Origin: Roseibium album
Lineage (GTDB): Bacteria > Pseudomonadota > Alphaproteobacteria > Rhizobiales > Stappiaceae
Length of the DNA stretch: 64,000 nucleotides
NCBI RefSeq assembly: GCF_001404515.1
Contig: NZ_CXWE01000012.1
Coordinates: 62,001 to 126,000 of the forward strand
Reading direction: 5' to 3'
Shown: positions 41,913-50,864 of the stretch, piece after piece
Position numbering within the stretch: position 1 is the stretch's first letter
Layout: each line of letters begins with the position of its first letter
Notes under the pieces: generated by a model
What the model was told of the DNA's origin: nothing
What the model saw: only the letters and a program-made list of their open reading frames with translations
Databases searched by the model: none
Program-made: the position numbers and the translations under genes

Positions 41913-43475
41913 ATGAACGAGGGGCTGAAAGCGGCAGGATCGATGAATCGCCGCACTTTTTTACAGACAACAGGCGCTGCCACTGTTTTGGCGAGCAGCG
42001 TTTTCCCGCGTTCGGCGGTGGCCGCCCCGAAACGTGGCGGCGTCATTCGTGTCGCCAAGGGACACGGACAAACCACCGACACGCTTGATCCCGGAACCTG
42101 GGAAAACGGGTTCATGATCGCCCTGGCCTATGGTTTCAACGGGTATCTGACGGGTGTTGCCGCGGACGGTTCGGTGGAGCCGCAGCTTGCCGAAAGCTGG
42201 GAGGCTGACTCCGAAGCGAAAATCTGGCGATTCAAGTTACGCCCGGGTGTCACCTTCCATTCAGGAAAGTCGATAACGCCCGAAGATGTCGTGGCTTCGA
42301 TCGACTTTCACCGCGGAGAAGCTTCGACATCTGCAGCCAAACCGTTGCTTGGCTCGATTGAGGACATCTCGATTGACGGGCACACGATTGTCTTTGCACT
42401 GTCTGCCGGGAGCGCCGATTTCCCGTTTACATTTACCGATTATCACCTGGCCATCCTGCCGGCCGGAAATGGATCCATTGACTGGCGCTCGCAAGATGGT
42501 GCGGGTCCCTACAAGCTGACCGATTTCGATCCGGGTGTTTCCGCAACGCTGACGCGCTTTGACAATGACTGGGACAGCGAACGTGGTTTCTTTGACGGTG
42601 TCGAGTTGCTTGCCATTGTTGACCTGAATGCGCGGACAACGGCCCTGATTTCCGGGGACGTTCATGTAATCGACAAGCTGGATCTGAAGACCGTTGGCCT
42701 GATGGGGCGCCGGCCGGAACTGACCATCCACTCGGTAGCCGGCAATCAGCACTACACCTTCGCCATGTCCACAAACAAGGATCCCTACACCGATAAGAAT
42801 GTGCGGCTTGCGTTGAAACACGCCATCAACCGCCAGGAACTGGTCGACAAGATCCTCTTCGGCTACGGCGCCGTCGGAAACGATCATCCGATCGGACAAG
42901 GTCAGCAATTCTTCAACAGCGAACTTGAACAAAGAACCTATGATCCGGACAAGGCAAGGTTCCATCTGAAGGAATCCGGACTTGACGGCTTGTCAGTATC
43001 GCTTTCGGCGGCGGATGCCGCATTTCCCGGAGCCGTGGATGCCGCGGTCCTTTACCAGCAATCGGCAGGCGCAGCGGGGATAACTCTCGACATCAACAGG
43101 GTGCCGAATGATGGCTACTGGTCGGATGTCTGGATGAAAGACCCGTTTTCGGCGGTCTATTGGGGTGGTCGTCCGGTTGAAGATGCCATGTTCACGACCG
43201 CCTATGCCTCAGGTGCAGCGTGGAACGACACATTCTGGGACAACGCGAAATTCAACGATCTTCTGGTCGCTGCTCGTGCCGAGTTGAACACCGACAAGCG
43301 ACGGACGATGTACTATGAAATGCAGTCTGTCCTGAACGAGGATGGCGGCGCGATCGTTCCGATGTTCGCCAACTATGTCTTTGCAACGGCAAAGGACGTG
43401 GTTGTCAGCGAGGCCATGGCCTCCAACTGGGACATGGACGGTGAACGCTGGATGGAACGCTGGTCGTTTGTCTGA
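41913..43475 (+). CDS. ABC transporter substrate-binding protein, peptide/nickel (SBP_bac_5) family, Tat-exported
   Basis: 520 residues. A twin-arginine signal is visible, SMNRRTFLQTTGAATVLASS, ending around SAVAAPK. The mature protein follows the DppA/OppA plan: GGVIRVAKGHG, LAESWEADSEAKIWRFKLR, GVTFHSGKSITPEDVVAS, and DKNVRLALKHAINRQELV. It would bind a peptide or small organic ligand in the periplasm. GGGAGGA before ATG 41913 defines the start. No permease or ATPase genes follow; the next feature is a tRNA on the other strand. Confidence 0.88.
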   Translation: MNEGLKAAGSMNRRTFLQTTGAATVLASSVFPRSAVAAPKRGGVIRVAKGHGQTTDTLDPGTWENGFMIALAYGFNGYLTGVAADGSVEPQLAESWEADSEAKIWRFKLRPGVTFHSGKSITPEDVVASIDFHRGEASTSAAKPLLGSIEDISIDGHTIVFALSAGSADFPFTFTDYHLAILPAGNGSIDWRSQDGAGPYKLTDFDPGVSATLTRFDNDWDSERGFFDGVELLAIVDLNARTTALISGDVHVIDKLDLKTVGLMGRRPELTIHSVAGNQHYTFAMSTNKDPYTDKNVRLALKHAINRQELVDKILFGYGAVGNDHPIGQGQQFFNSELEQRTYDPDKARFHLKESGLDGLSVSLSAADAAFPGAVDAAVLYQQSAGAAGITLDINRVPNDGYWSDVWMKDPFSAVYWGGRPVEDAMFTTAYASGAAWNDTFWDNAKFNDLLVAARAELNTDKRRTMYYEMQSVLNEDGGAIVPMFANYVFATAKDVVVSEAMASNWDMDGERWMERWSFV

Positions 43476-43598
43476 AGCAAATTGGTGAGGGCGGTTCACC
43501 CGACCTTGCCACTTCGCTTGTCAGACGCTCTACGCTCATTCAGACGGCATCATATGTTGCTGCCGGCACGCGCGAACTCGAAATTGTTTTGGAAAAAA

Positions 43599-43674
43599 TG
43601 GCTCCCCAGGCCGGACTCGAACCAGCGACCCAGCGATTAACAGTCGCTTGCTCTACCAACTGAGCTACTGGGGA
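43599..43674 (-). tRNA. tRNA-Asn (GTT)
   Basis: 76 nt including an encoded CCA. Read on the minus strand it folds into a full cloverleaf: acceptor TCCCCAG pairs with CTGGGGA, D-loop AGCTCAGTTGGTAGAGC, anticodon loop CTGTTAA with anticodon GTT, and T-arm GGTTCGAGTCC. The seven-base acceptor is perfect. Confidence 0.97.
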
Positions 43675-43969
43675 TCACCACGTCGGGGCCGGTGCGAAAC
43701 CGATCCCGTCGATGGAGATGCGTATATCAAAGGCTTGATCCGTTTGCCAAGCCCCCGCGCGTGTTTTTTTCACCCTGTCATCATTTTTTTGTTTCTGGAG
43801 TGGAAAATTGCAAGGATAACAGGGCGTTAATGATAACCTGGACTTTGGAAAACTGTTCAAACCACTGAGCTCGTTTACCGGCTTCAAACCGTCTTTCCGC
43901 GAGGGGCCTGCGCCTGGAAGGCGTGGGTTCGGCGCCTGCCGCCGTTGCCGAGACCTTTTCTGAAGATCG

Positions 43970-44200
43970 ATTCCGGTGCTTGTCTCCGGCTGAATATGTG
44001 TTTAGGAAGGATTTCGACGGTTTCGGTGACGGCAAATGGCCTGATCCGGATGAAACGGGAATCCGGTGTCTGCGTCTGACGCCAATCCGGAGCTGCCCCC
44101 GCAACTGTAAACGGCGAGCGACTGCACGAAAACCACTGGTCAGGGAAGACCGGGAAGGGGTGCAGGAGGCAACCAGCCGTGAGCCAGGAGACCGGCCGTC
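43970..44200 (+). promoter_or_regulatory. Adenosylcobalamin riboswitch
   Basis: The conserved blocks occur in order: CCGGTGCTTGTCTCC at the 5' side, AAACGGGAATCCGGTG, then the B12 box-like GAGCTGCCCCCGCAACTGTAA, and the 3' closing GTGAGCCAGGAGACCGGCC. A variable insertion of about 50 bases lies between the first two blocks. It precedes cobU/P by 47 bp. A small GCTGTC / GACAGC hairpin (44219-44235) and then the GGGGAG ribosome site lie between the aptamer and the start codon, so control could be at translation initiation as in other Gram-negatives. The ~290 bp upstream, back to tRNA-Asn, hold nothing else recognised. Confidence 0.95.
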
Positions 44201-44247
44201 AATTGTGCAACCCTTGGCGCTGTCGGGTGGACAGCGGGGAGAAAGAT

Positions 44248-44799
44248 GTGAGCGAAAGTTCAGGATCAAGGTCCACGCTTGTCTTCGGCGGTGCCCGTTC
44301 CGGCAAGAGCCGTTTCGCCGAACGCCTTGCCATAAATTCCGGTCTGGAAAGGGTCTACGTTGCAACCGGTGCAGCGTATGATGATGAAATGGCGGACCGG
44401 ATTGCCGCGCATCGGCAACAGCGTGGCGACAGCTGGATCACGATTGAAGAGCAGCTCGACATTGAAAACCTGCTTTTGTCCGAGTGCCGTCCCGGGCGGG
44501 TGCTGCTGGTGGACTGCCTGACGCTCTGGCTTTCCAATATGACGTTCGCCGACAGGGATATTCCGGCCCACGCCGCAAAACTCTGTGCCGCAATCAGGCA
44601 GGTGCGAGGTGCCTGTATTTTCGTATCAAACGAAGTCGGCATGGGGATCGTGCCGGAGAACAGTCTTTCAAGGTCGTTCCGCGATGCGCAGGGACGACTC
44701 AATCAGGATATCGCTGACGCTTGCAACCAGGTCGTCTTTGTGGCTGCCGGTCTGCCCTTGCTGATGAAACCCCACACGCAATTGGAAATCACACCATGA
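44248..44799 (+). CDS. cobU: Bifunctional adenosylcobinamide kinase / adenosylcobinamide-phosphate guanylyltransferase
   Basis: 183 residues (CobP in Pseudomonas/Rhizobium naming). P-loop VFGGARSGKSRFAE, ATGAAYDDEMADRIAAH with the guanylylated His region RQQRGDSWITIEE, LLVDCLTLWLSN and FVSNEVGMGIVPEN. It phosphorylates adenosylcobinamide and attaches GMP. The start is GTG 44248 with GGGGAG 6 bases upstream; earlier starts would lie inside the riboswitch. It overlaps cobW by 4 bases. First gene of the cobalamin operon. Confidence 0.93.
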   Translation: MSESSGSRSTLVFGGARSGKSRFAERLAINSGLERVYVATGAAYDDEMADRIAAHRQQRGDSWITIEEQLDIENLLLSECRPGRVLLVDCLTLWLSNMTFADRDIPAHAAKLCAAIRQVRGACIFVSNEVGMGIVPENSLSRSFRDAQGRLNQDIADACNQVVFVAAGLPLLMKPHTQLEITP

Positions 44800-45893
44800 C
44801 GACACAGAACCTGCAGCCGGGTCAGAAAATTCCGGCAACGATTGTCACCGGGTTTCTGGGCGCCGGAAAAACGACGCTGATCCGCAATCTCCTGCAAAAC
44901 GCCAACGGCAAGAGAATTGCCTTGATTGTCAACGAGTTTGGCGACATGGGCTTTGACGGATCCCTGGTCAATGGCTGTGCCGACCCGGATTGTGCTGCCG
45001 AGGAAGTGGTGGAACTCACCAACGGCTGTATCTGCTGTACGGTTGCCGACGACTTCCTGCCAACCATGGAAATGCTGCTTTCCCGGGAAACACCACCAGA
45101 GCATATTGTCATCGAAACGTCCGGTCTGGCACTCCCCCAGCCGCTCGTGCGGGCGTTCTCGTGGCCAAGTGTCAAGACCAGGGTGACGGTCGACGGCGTG
45201 GTAACTGTTCTTGACGCTGCGGCCCTGGCGGAGGGCAGGATCGCACTCGATGAGGAAGCCCTGGAGGCACAGCGCGCCGCGGACGAGGCGCTGGATCACG
45301 AAAGTCCGGTTGAGGAACTGTTTCAAGACCAATTGCGTTGCGCCGACCTTGTTGTTCTCAACAAGGCGGATCTTGTGGCAGCAGACACATTGAAGTCGGT
45401 CGAAAGCGGCATTCAGGCAGAGATCCGCCCGGCTGTTCACATCGTCTCCTCGGAAAATGGCACGCTGCCGATCGAGGTATTGCTCGGCCGCCAGTCCGCG
45501 GCTGAAGATGATATGGCGGCGCGGCACGAGCATCACCATCATCATCACGATGATGACCACGAAGATCATGATGACCACCATAACCATCATGATCACCACC
45601 ATCATGACGATTTCGAGAGCCACGTTCTTGAGGTTCCCGCCTTCGACGCACTGAAAACAGCCGAAACGAAGGTTCTTGAAGCAATGGCACTTAAAGGTGT
45701 GCTTCGGATCAAGGGTGCGATTCGGATAGAAGGCAAATCGGCGCCGGCCATGGTTCAGGCTGTTGGCCCACGCGTGGAGACCTGGTTTGCGGCTGGCGCC
45801 GAGAGTTCCGGCAGATTGGTCGTGATCGGTCTCAAGGGTTTCGATCTTGAAGCTGTGAGCGCATTGCTTGGCACCCTAAGGGCTGCCGCCTGA
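44796..45893 (+). CDS. cobW: CobW-family GTPase/metallochaperone
   Basis: 365 residues. G3E GTPase: P-loop TGFLGAGKTTLIRNLLQ, NEFGDMG, metal site GCICCTVADDF (CxCC), and NKADL. Residues ~245-270 are an extremely His/Asp-rich strip that should bind metal ions. The C-terminal CobW_C domain follows (VLRIKGAIRIEGK). CobW is believed to hand cobalt to the CobN-CobS-CobT chelatase; cobN follows 78 bp later. It lies directly after cobU (ATGA overlap). Confidence 0.92.
   Translation: MTTQNLQPGQKIPATIVTGFLGAGKTTLIRNLLQNANGKRIALIVNEFGDMGFDGSLVNGCADPDCAAEEVVELTNGCICCTVADDFLPTMEMLLSRETPPEHIVIETSGLALPQPLVRAFSWPSVKTRVTVDGVVTVLDAAALAEGRIALDEEALEAQRAADEALDHESPVEELFQDQLRCADLVVLNKADLVAADTLKSVESGIQAEIRPAVHIVSSENGTLPIEVLLGRQSAAEDDMAARHEHHHHHHDDDHEDHDDHHNHHDHHHHDDFESHVLEVPAFDALKTAETKVLEAMALKGVLRIKGAIRIEGKSAPAMVQAVGPRVETWFAAGAESSGRLVVIGLKGFDLEAVSALLGTLRAAA
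45530..45613 (+). repeat. CAT/CAC/GAT low-complexity tract inside cobW
   Basis: About 84 bases made almost only of His (CAT, CAC) and Asp (GAT, GAC) codons, giving a run of roughly 28 residues that are nearly all His or Asp. Length variation by slipped replication is likely between strains. Confidence 0.8.
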
Positions 45894-45971
45894 TTTCGGC
45901 GAACTTTCCAGGGAATTGGTCCTGCTCGGGAAACTCCCCGTCGGGAAACAGCAAGAAGAAGACACGACCTG

Positions 45972-48900
45972 ATGCACATTCTCGCCAGCCAGACGCGAAG
46001 AATTGACGACGGCGGTGACGCTGTCGATCTGGGGCAGGCACCGGCCGACATCCTGTTCCTGTCTGCAGCTGACACGGAATTGGGCAGTTTTTCTGCCGCA
46101 CATTCTGCGCTGGGGACCGACAGCGCGAGCCTGAGACTGGCCAACCTCATGGCGTTGTCGCACCCCTATTCGGTGGACCTTTATGCGGAACAGACCGTTC
46201 GAGGGTCAAGGTTGGTCATCCTGCGCATTCTGGGGGGCATTGAATACTGGCGATACGGGATCGAGCGTTTCGAAGAGGAAGTTCGGGCGTATGACCTCGA
46301 TCTCATTGTTGTCCCGGGCGACGACAAATGGGACGAGGCGCTGACGGCAAGATCGACCCGGACGAAGGCGGAAGTGCACCGTTTCTGGCGCTACTGTGTT
46401 GAAGGCGGTGCGGGAAACTATGCCAACGCGCTACGTTTTGCTGCCTCTCTGATCGGCTCGGGGGACGAGCCTGCGCAACCGGTACCGCTACCCCGTGCAG
46501 GGATCTATCAGAAAGGCCAACCGGCAGCCGACCTGGATACGCTAATGGCCACCTGGACAGAAAAGTCCAGACCGGTCGCAGCAATCACCTTCTATCGGGC
46601 GCTGGTCCAGGGCGCGCAGACAGCGCCTGTCGATTCGCTGGTCGAGGTACTCGACCAGGCCGGCATCAACGCGTTGCCGATCTTTGTTTCCAGTTTGAAG
46701 GAAGCGGAATCCGTTGCGATCCTGGAAAGCCTCCTAGCCGGAGCAAAGCCGGACGTCATCCTGAACGGCACGGCGTTTGCGGTCTCCAAGGCAGGAAGAA
46801 CACATCAGCCGACACCCCTGGACAGGATCAACAAGCCGGTATTGCAGGTGGTGTTCTCCTCGTCTTCGAAGGAGGGCTGGGAGGAAAGTGATCAGGGCCT
46901 GTCGATCCGTGATCTGGCGATGCATGTGGTTCTGCCCGAAATCGACGGACGCATTCTGTCCCGCGCGGTTTCCTTCAAGGAAGAAGGCGTTTTTGATGAA
47001 GCCACCCAGTCAACTCCCGTTCGCTTCACGCCGGTGCCGGACCGGATCCGATTCGTATCGGACCTGGCGGCCAACTGGGCAAGGCTTGGAAGAATCCCGG
47101 AAAGCGAAAAAAAGACAGCACTGATCCTGGCGAATTATCCGAACAAGGATGGCCGTCTTGCCAATGGAGTCGGCCTCGATACCCCGGCTTCCTGTGTGTC
47201 GCTGCTGGCTGCAATGCGCGCTGCGGGATATGACATCGGCCACGCTCCGGAAAGTTCTGCCGGTCTTCTGGACATTCTTACATCCGGCGTCACCAATGCG
47301 TTGCCCGGGCGAAGGGAACGCGTGTATTTCGAGGAACTTTCCCTTGTCGACTACCAGCGTTCATACAGCAGGTTGCCGGACAAGCTGAAAACAGCCGTGA
47401 CCGGTCGTTGGGGAGCTCCGGAGGAGGACCCGCACCTTGTCGACGGGAAATTCAGGCTGGCACTTCATCGCTTCGGCAATCAGATCGTCGGTATCCAGCC
47501 CGCACGCGGTTACAATATCGACCCGAAGGAAACCTATCACGATCCGGATCTTGTTCCGCCGCACCACTATTTCGCTTTTTACATCTGGCTGCGACAGAGT
47601 TTCAGCGTCGATGCAATAGTTCATCTCGGCAAGCATGGCAATCTGGAATGGTTGCCGGGAAAAGCACTTGCCCTGTCGGAGAATTGCTATCCGGAAGCTG
47701 TGCTCGGACCTGTTCCCAATATCTACCCCTTTATCGTAAACGATCCGGGCGAGGGCGCGCAGGCAAAGCGGAGAACCTCCGCTGTCATTGTCGATCACCT
47801 TACGCCGCCGTTGACGCGGGCCGAAAGTCACGGCGTGGCAGAAGAGCTGGAAACGTTGCTGGATGAGTATTATCTCGCCAGCGGCGTCGACCCGAGGCGT
47901 CTGAAAGCACTGACCAGCGACATTCTCGATGCGGCCACACGTCATGGTCTCGACCAGGACATCGGCATTGACGACACGATGGATGAGGACACACGCCTTG
48001 CTCGGCTCGACGCGCATCTTTGCGACCTGAAGGAACTCCAGATCCGGGATGGACTGCACATTCTTGGCCAAAGTCCCGTTTGCGATCAGCTTACCGATCT
48101 TCTTGCTGCACTCGCCCGCGTGCCGCGCGGCAAGGATGCCCATCAGGACAGCTTGCAGCGTGCCGTCGCGCGTGATCTGTCCTTGCACGGTTTTGACCCG
48201 CTCGATTGTGACTTTTCAGACACCTGGACCGGGGCGAAACCCGAAGTTCTCAAGGATGTCTCCAGCGCACCCTGGCGCTCCAACGGAGACACGGTCGAAC
48301 GGATCGAGCTGTTGTGCCGTGACCTGATCGCAGGCAGCGTGATCGCGAAAGAAGCATGGCTGGAAACAAGGGCAGTCCTGGGCGATATCGAAGGTTCACT
48401 TCGACCCTCGGTGATGACGTCGGGACCAGCTGAAACGCACGCCGTATTGACAGCGCTGAGCGGAGGTTTTGTCGAACCCGGCCCGTCCGGCGCACCATCG
48501 CGCGGGCGCCCTGACGTCCTGCCTACAGGCAGAAACTTTTATTCTGTCGACGTTCGTGCCGTCCCGACTGAAACCGCATGGCGGCTAGGCAGGCAATCGG
48601 CGGATCTTGTAGCTGAGCGCTTTTTCCAGGAGGAAGGCGAGTGGCCGCAATCACTGGTCCTGACCTGCTGGGGCACTGCCAACATGCGCACGGGTGGCGA
48701 CGATATCGCCCAGGCGATGGCGCTTATCGGCGCGCAGCCGGTTTGGGAACAGGGATCCGGCAGGGTGACCGGATTTGAAATCCTGAAACTCTCGGACCTC
48801 GGGCGACCGCGTATTGACGTCACTTTAAGGGTATCCGGGTTTTTCCGTGACGCGTTTCCCCACCAGATGGACCTGTTCGACAGCGCAGCACGGGCTGTCG

Positions 48901-49730
48901 GAGCTCTTGAAGAACCCGCTGACGCGAATCCTGTTGCGGCTCGGATGCGGTCTGAAAGAAGAAGATTGGAGACGGAAGGCCTGAGCGCCGACGAGGCAGC
49001 GATACGCGCCGGGTACCGTGTCTTCGGCTCAAAACCGGGTGCATACGGAGCCGGGCTCCAGGCCCTTGTCGATGAAGGGATCTGGCAGGAGAAAAGAGAC
49101 TTTGCCGATACTTTCCTGACCTGGGGAGGATACGCCTATGGCGGGGGCGTATTGGGCGAAGGAGCGCGCAATGAACTGGAAACCCGTCTGGCCTCTGTCG
49201 ATGCCGTTCTGCACAATCAGGACAATCGTGAACATGACCTTCTCGACAGCGACGACTATTACCAGTTTGAGGGTGGACTTGCCGCGACGGTTGAAACGCT
49301 GAAAGGCGATGCTCCAAAGGTCTATCACAATGATCATTCACGCCCGGAACGTCCGGTCGTGCGCTCTCTCTCCGAAGAAATCGGCCGGGTCGTGCGCGGA
49401 CGCGCCGCCAATCCGAAGTGGATTAGGGGCGTCATGCGCCATGGTTACAAGGGCGCATTCGAGATGGTCGCAACGCTTGACTATCTTTTTGCATTTTCCG
49501 CAACAACCCGGGCGGTCAAAGACCATCATTTCGACCAGCTTTATGCAGCCTATATAGAAGCCGAAGAGGTTCGCGATTTTCTGAATGACGTCAATCCGGC
49601 CGGATATGCCGAAATGCTCGCCCGGTTTCAGGAGGCAATTGACCGAGGTCTCTGGACGCCAAGGCGCAATTCGACCCATTCTGCGCTGAAGGACTTGAAA
49701 TCAACACTCGAAGGGAACCCTGCGCCGTGA
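45972..49730 (+). CDS. cobN: Cobaltochelatase subunit CobN
   Basis: 1252 residues, the normal length of the large subunit of the aerobic ATP-dependent cobalt chelatase. It inserts cobalt into hydrogenobyrinic acid a,c-diamide with CobS and CobT, which are not in the window. Family marks include HLGKHGNLEWLPGKALALS, YPFIVNDPGEGAQAKRR, VVDHLTPPLTRAE (with Ile at its start) and WGTANMRTGGDDIAQAM. The N-terminus has the divalent-metal-binding-like segment with DLIVVPGDDKWDEAL. It overlaps cobO by 4 bases. Confidence 0.96.
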   Translation: MHILASQTRRIDDGGDAVDLGQAPADILFLSAADTELGSFSAAHSALGTDSASLRLANLMALSHPYSVDLYAEQTVRGSRLVILRILGGIEYWRYGIERFEEEVRAYDLDLIVVPGDDKWDEALTARSTRTKAEVHRFWRYCVEGGAGNYANALRFAASLIGSGDEPAQPVPLPRAGIYQKGQPAADLDTLMATWTEKSRPVAAITFYRALVQGAQTAPVDSLVEVLDQAGINALPIFVSSLKEAESVAILESLLAGAKPDVILNGTAFAVSKAGRTHQPTPLDRINKPVLQVVFSSSSKEGWEESDQGLSIRDLAMHVVLPEIDGRILSRAVSFKEEGVFDEATQSTPVRFTPVPDRIRFVSDLAANWARLGRIPESEKKTALILANYPNKDGRLANGVGLDTPASCVSLLAAMRAAGYDIGHAPESSAGLLDILTSGVTNALPGRRERVYFEELSLVDYQRSYSRLPDKLKTAVTGRWGAPEEDPHLVDGKFRLALHRFGNQIVGIQPARGYNIDPKETYHDPDLVPPHHYFAFYIWLRQSFSVDAIVHLGKHGNLEWLPGKALALSENCYPEAVLGPVPNIYPFIVNDPGEGAQAKRRTSAVIVDHLTPPLTRAESHGVAEELETLLDEYYLASGVDPRRLKALTSDILDAATRHGLDQDIGIDDTMDEDTRLARLDAHLCDLKELQIRDGLHILGQSPVCDQLTDLLAALARVPRGKDAHQDSLQRAVARDLSLHGFDPLDCDFSDTWTGAKPEVLKDVSSAPWRSNGDTVERIELLCRDLIAGSVIAKEAWLETRAVLGDIEGSLRPSVMTSGPAETHAVLTALSGGFVEPGPSGAPSRGRPDVLPTGRNFYSVDVRAVPTETAWRLGRQSADLVAERFFQEEGEWPQSLVLTCWGTANMRTGGDDIAQAMALIGAQPVWEQGSGRVTGFEILKLSDLGRPRIDVTLRVSGFFRDAFPHQMDLFDSAARAVGALEEPADANPVAARMRSERRRLETEGLSADEAAIRAGYRVFGSKPGAYGAGLQALVDEGIWQEKRDFADTFLTWGGYAYGGGVLGEGARNELETRLASVDAVLHNQDNREHDLLDSDDYYQFEGGLAATVETLKGDAPKVYHNDHSRPERPVVRSLSEEIGRVVRGRAANPKWIRGVMRHGYKGAFEMVATLDYLFAFSATTRAVKDHHFDQLYAAYIEAEEVRDFLNDVNPAGYAEMLARFQEAIDRGLWTPRRNSTHSALKDLKSTLEGNPAP

Positions 49731-50365
49731 CAGCCGATAACGAAAAGCCGGAACTGACCGAAGAAGAACTGAACGCCCGTCACGCGGAAAAGATGCGCAA
49801 GAAAAAGGCGGCGCGCGACAAGATCATGGCGACCAAGACCATCGAAAAGGGGCTGCTGATCGTTCATACGGGCAAGGGAAAGGGCAAATCCACTGCCGGC
49901 TTCGGAATGGTGTTCCGTTCTCTCGGTCACGGTCACAAGGTAGGCGTTGTCCAGTTTGTCAAGGGACGGATCGAGACGGGTGAGCGCATGGCCCTGGACC
50001 GGTTTTCGGACCTTGTGACCATAAAACGTATGGGTGAAGGGTTTACCTGGGAAACGCAGGACCGGCAGCGGGATATCGAAGCTGCCGAACAGGCCTGGGA
50101 AGCTGCCAAGGAGATGATCCTGTCCGGTGATTACCGCCTGATCTTGTGTGACGAACTCAATATCGTCTTGCGCTACGACTACATTGATATCGCCGACGTG
50201 GTCGACTTCCTGAAAAACGAAAAGCCTAACGATGTCCATGTTGTCATCACGGGCCGCAATGCAAAGGACGAACTGATCGAGATCGCCGATCTCGTCACTG
50301 ACATGACCCAGGTGAAACACCCGTTCCGGTCCGGCGTGAAACCACAGGAAGGCATCGAATTTTAA
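49727..50365 (+). CDS. cobO: Cob(I)yrinic acid a,c-diamide adenosyltransferase
   Basis: 212 residues. P-loop HTGKGKGKSTAGFGM at residues ~45-59, FVKGRIETGER, and LILCDELNIVLRYDYI, all signs of the CobO/BtuR type. It transfers 5'-deoxyadenosyl from ATP to cobalt(I). The first ~40 residues are highly charged. Starts inside the end of cobN. Confidence 0.95.
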   Translation: MTADNEKPELTEEELNARHAEKMRKKKAARDKIMATKTIEKGLLIVHTGKGKGKSTAGFGMVFRSLGHGHKVGVVQFVKGRIETGERMALDRFSDLVTIKRMGEGFTWETQDRQRDIEAAEQAWEAAKEMILSGDYRLILCDELNIVLRYDYIDIADVVDFLKNEKPNDVHVVITGRNAKDELIEIADLVTDMTQVKHPFRSGVKPQEGIEF

Positions 50366-50375
50366 GGGAACGCAA

Positions 50376-50864
50376 ATGGACTTGTCTTGTTTCGAGATAC
50401 GTCCTGCCGAAAGACCTGAAGCAGGCGAAATGGCGGCATTGTTGCGTCGATCCATTTCTGAACTATGCACCGCAGATCACGGCAACGATGCCTTGCGCCT
50501 CGAATCCTGGCTCAGGAACAAGACAGAAGAAACGGTGCTCCACTGGATTGATGGTCCAAGACATATCCTCGTCGCGCGGGCCTGCAAATCTCCGCGACGA
50601 TTGCTCGGCGTTGGAATGGGAATGCCGACAGGTGAGGTCGTTTTGAACTATGTCCTTCCAGAGGCTCGCTTTTGCGGTGTGAGCAAAGCACTCATGAACG
50701 CGATCGAAACTCGGTTTGCCGAGCAGGGCATCGCGAAGGCTCGTTTGAGAAGCACCTGCACCGCCGAAAGGTTCTATCGCTCCATCGGCTATGTACTGAT
50801 TGATCGCCCTCGTGACCCGGGTGACCGTGCTTCGGCCGTTTTTGAGAAAGACCTCGCACCATGA
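50376..50864 (+). CDS. GNAT-family N-acetyltransferase
   Basis: 162 residues. The GNAT core is complete: RPAERPEAGEMAALLRRSI at the N-terminus, the central sheet LVARACKSPRRLLGVGMG, and the acetyl-CoA loop region VLPEARFCGVSKALMNAIE, with the final STCTAERFYRSIGYV. Substrate unknown. It is 10 bp after cobO and overlaps the YrhK gene by 4 bases, so it is part of the cobalamin transcript even though no such acetylation is known in the pathway. Confidence 0.8.
   Translation: MDLSCFEIRPAERPEAGEMAALLRRSISELCTADHGNDALRLESWLRNKTEETVLHWIDGPRHILVARACKSPRRLLGVGMGMPTGEVVLNYVLPEARFCGVSKALMNAIETRFAEQGIAKARLRSTCTAERFYRSIGYVLIDRPRDPGDRASAVFEKDLAP

Noticed and set aside
43599..43674. tRNA-Asn as integration site of a mobile element
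   Set aside because: No integrase, no repeat of the tRNA 3' end and no change in gene content that would suggest an island.
45530..45613. CAT/GAT tract as a CRISPR or satellite repeat
   Set aside because: It is in frame within cobW and encodes the His/Asp strip known from metallochaperone GTPases; no spacers.
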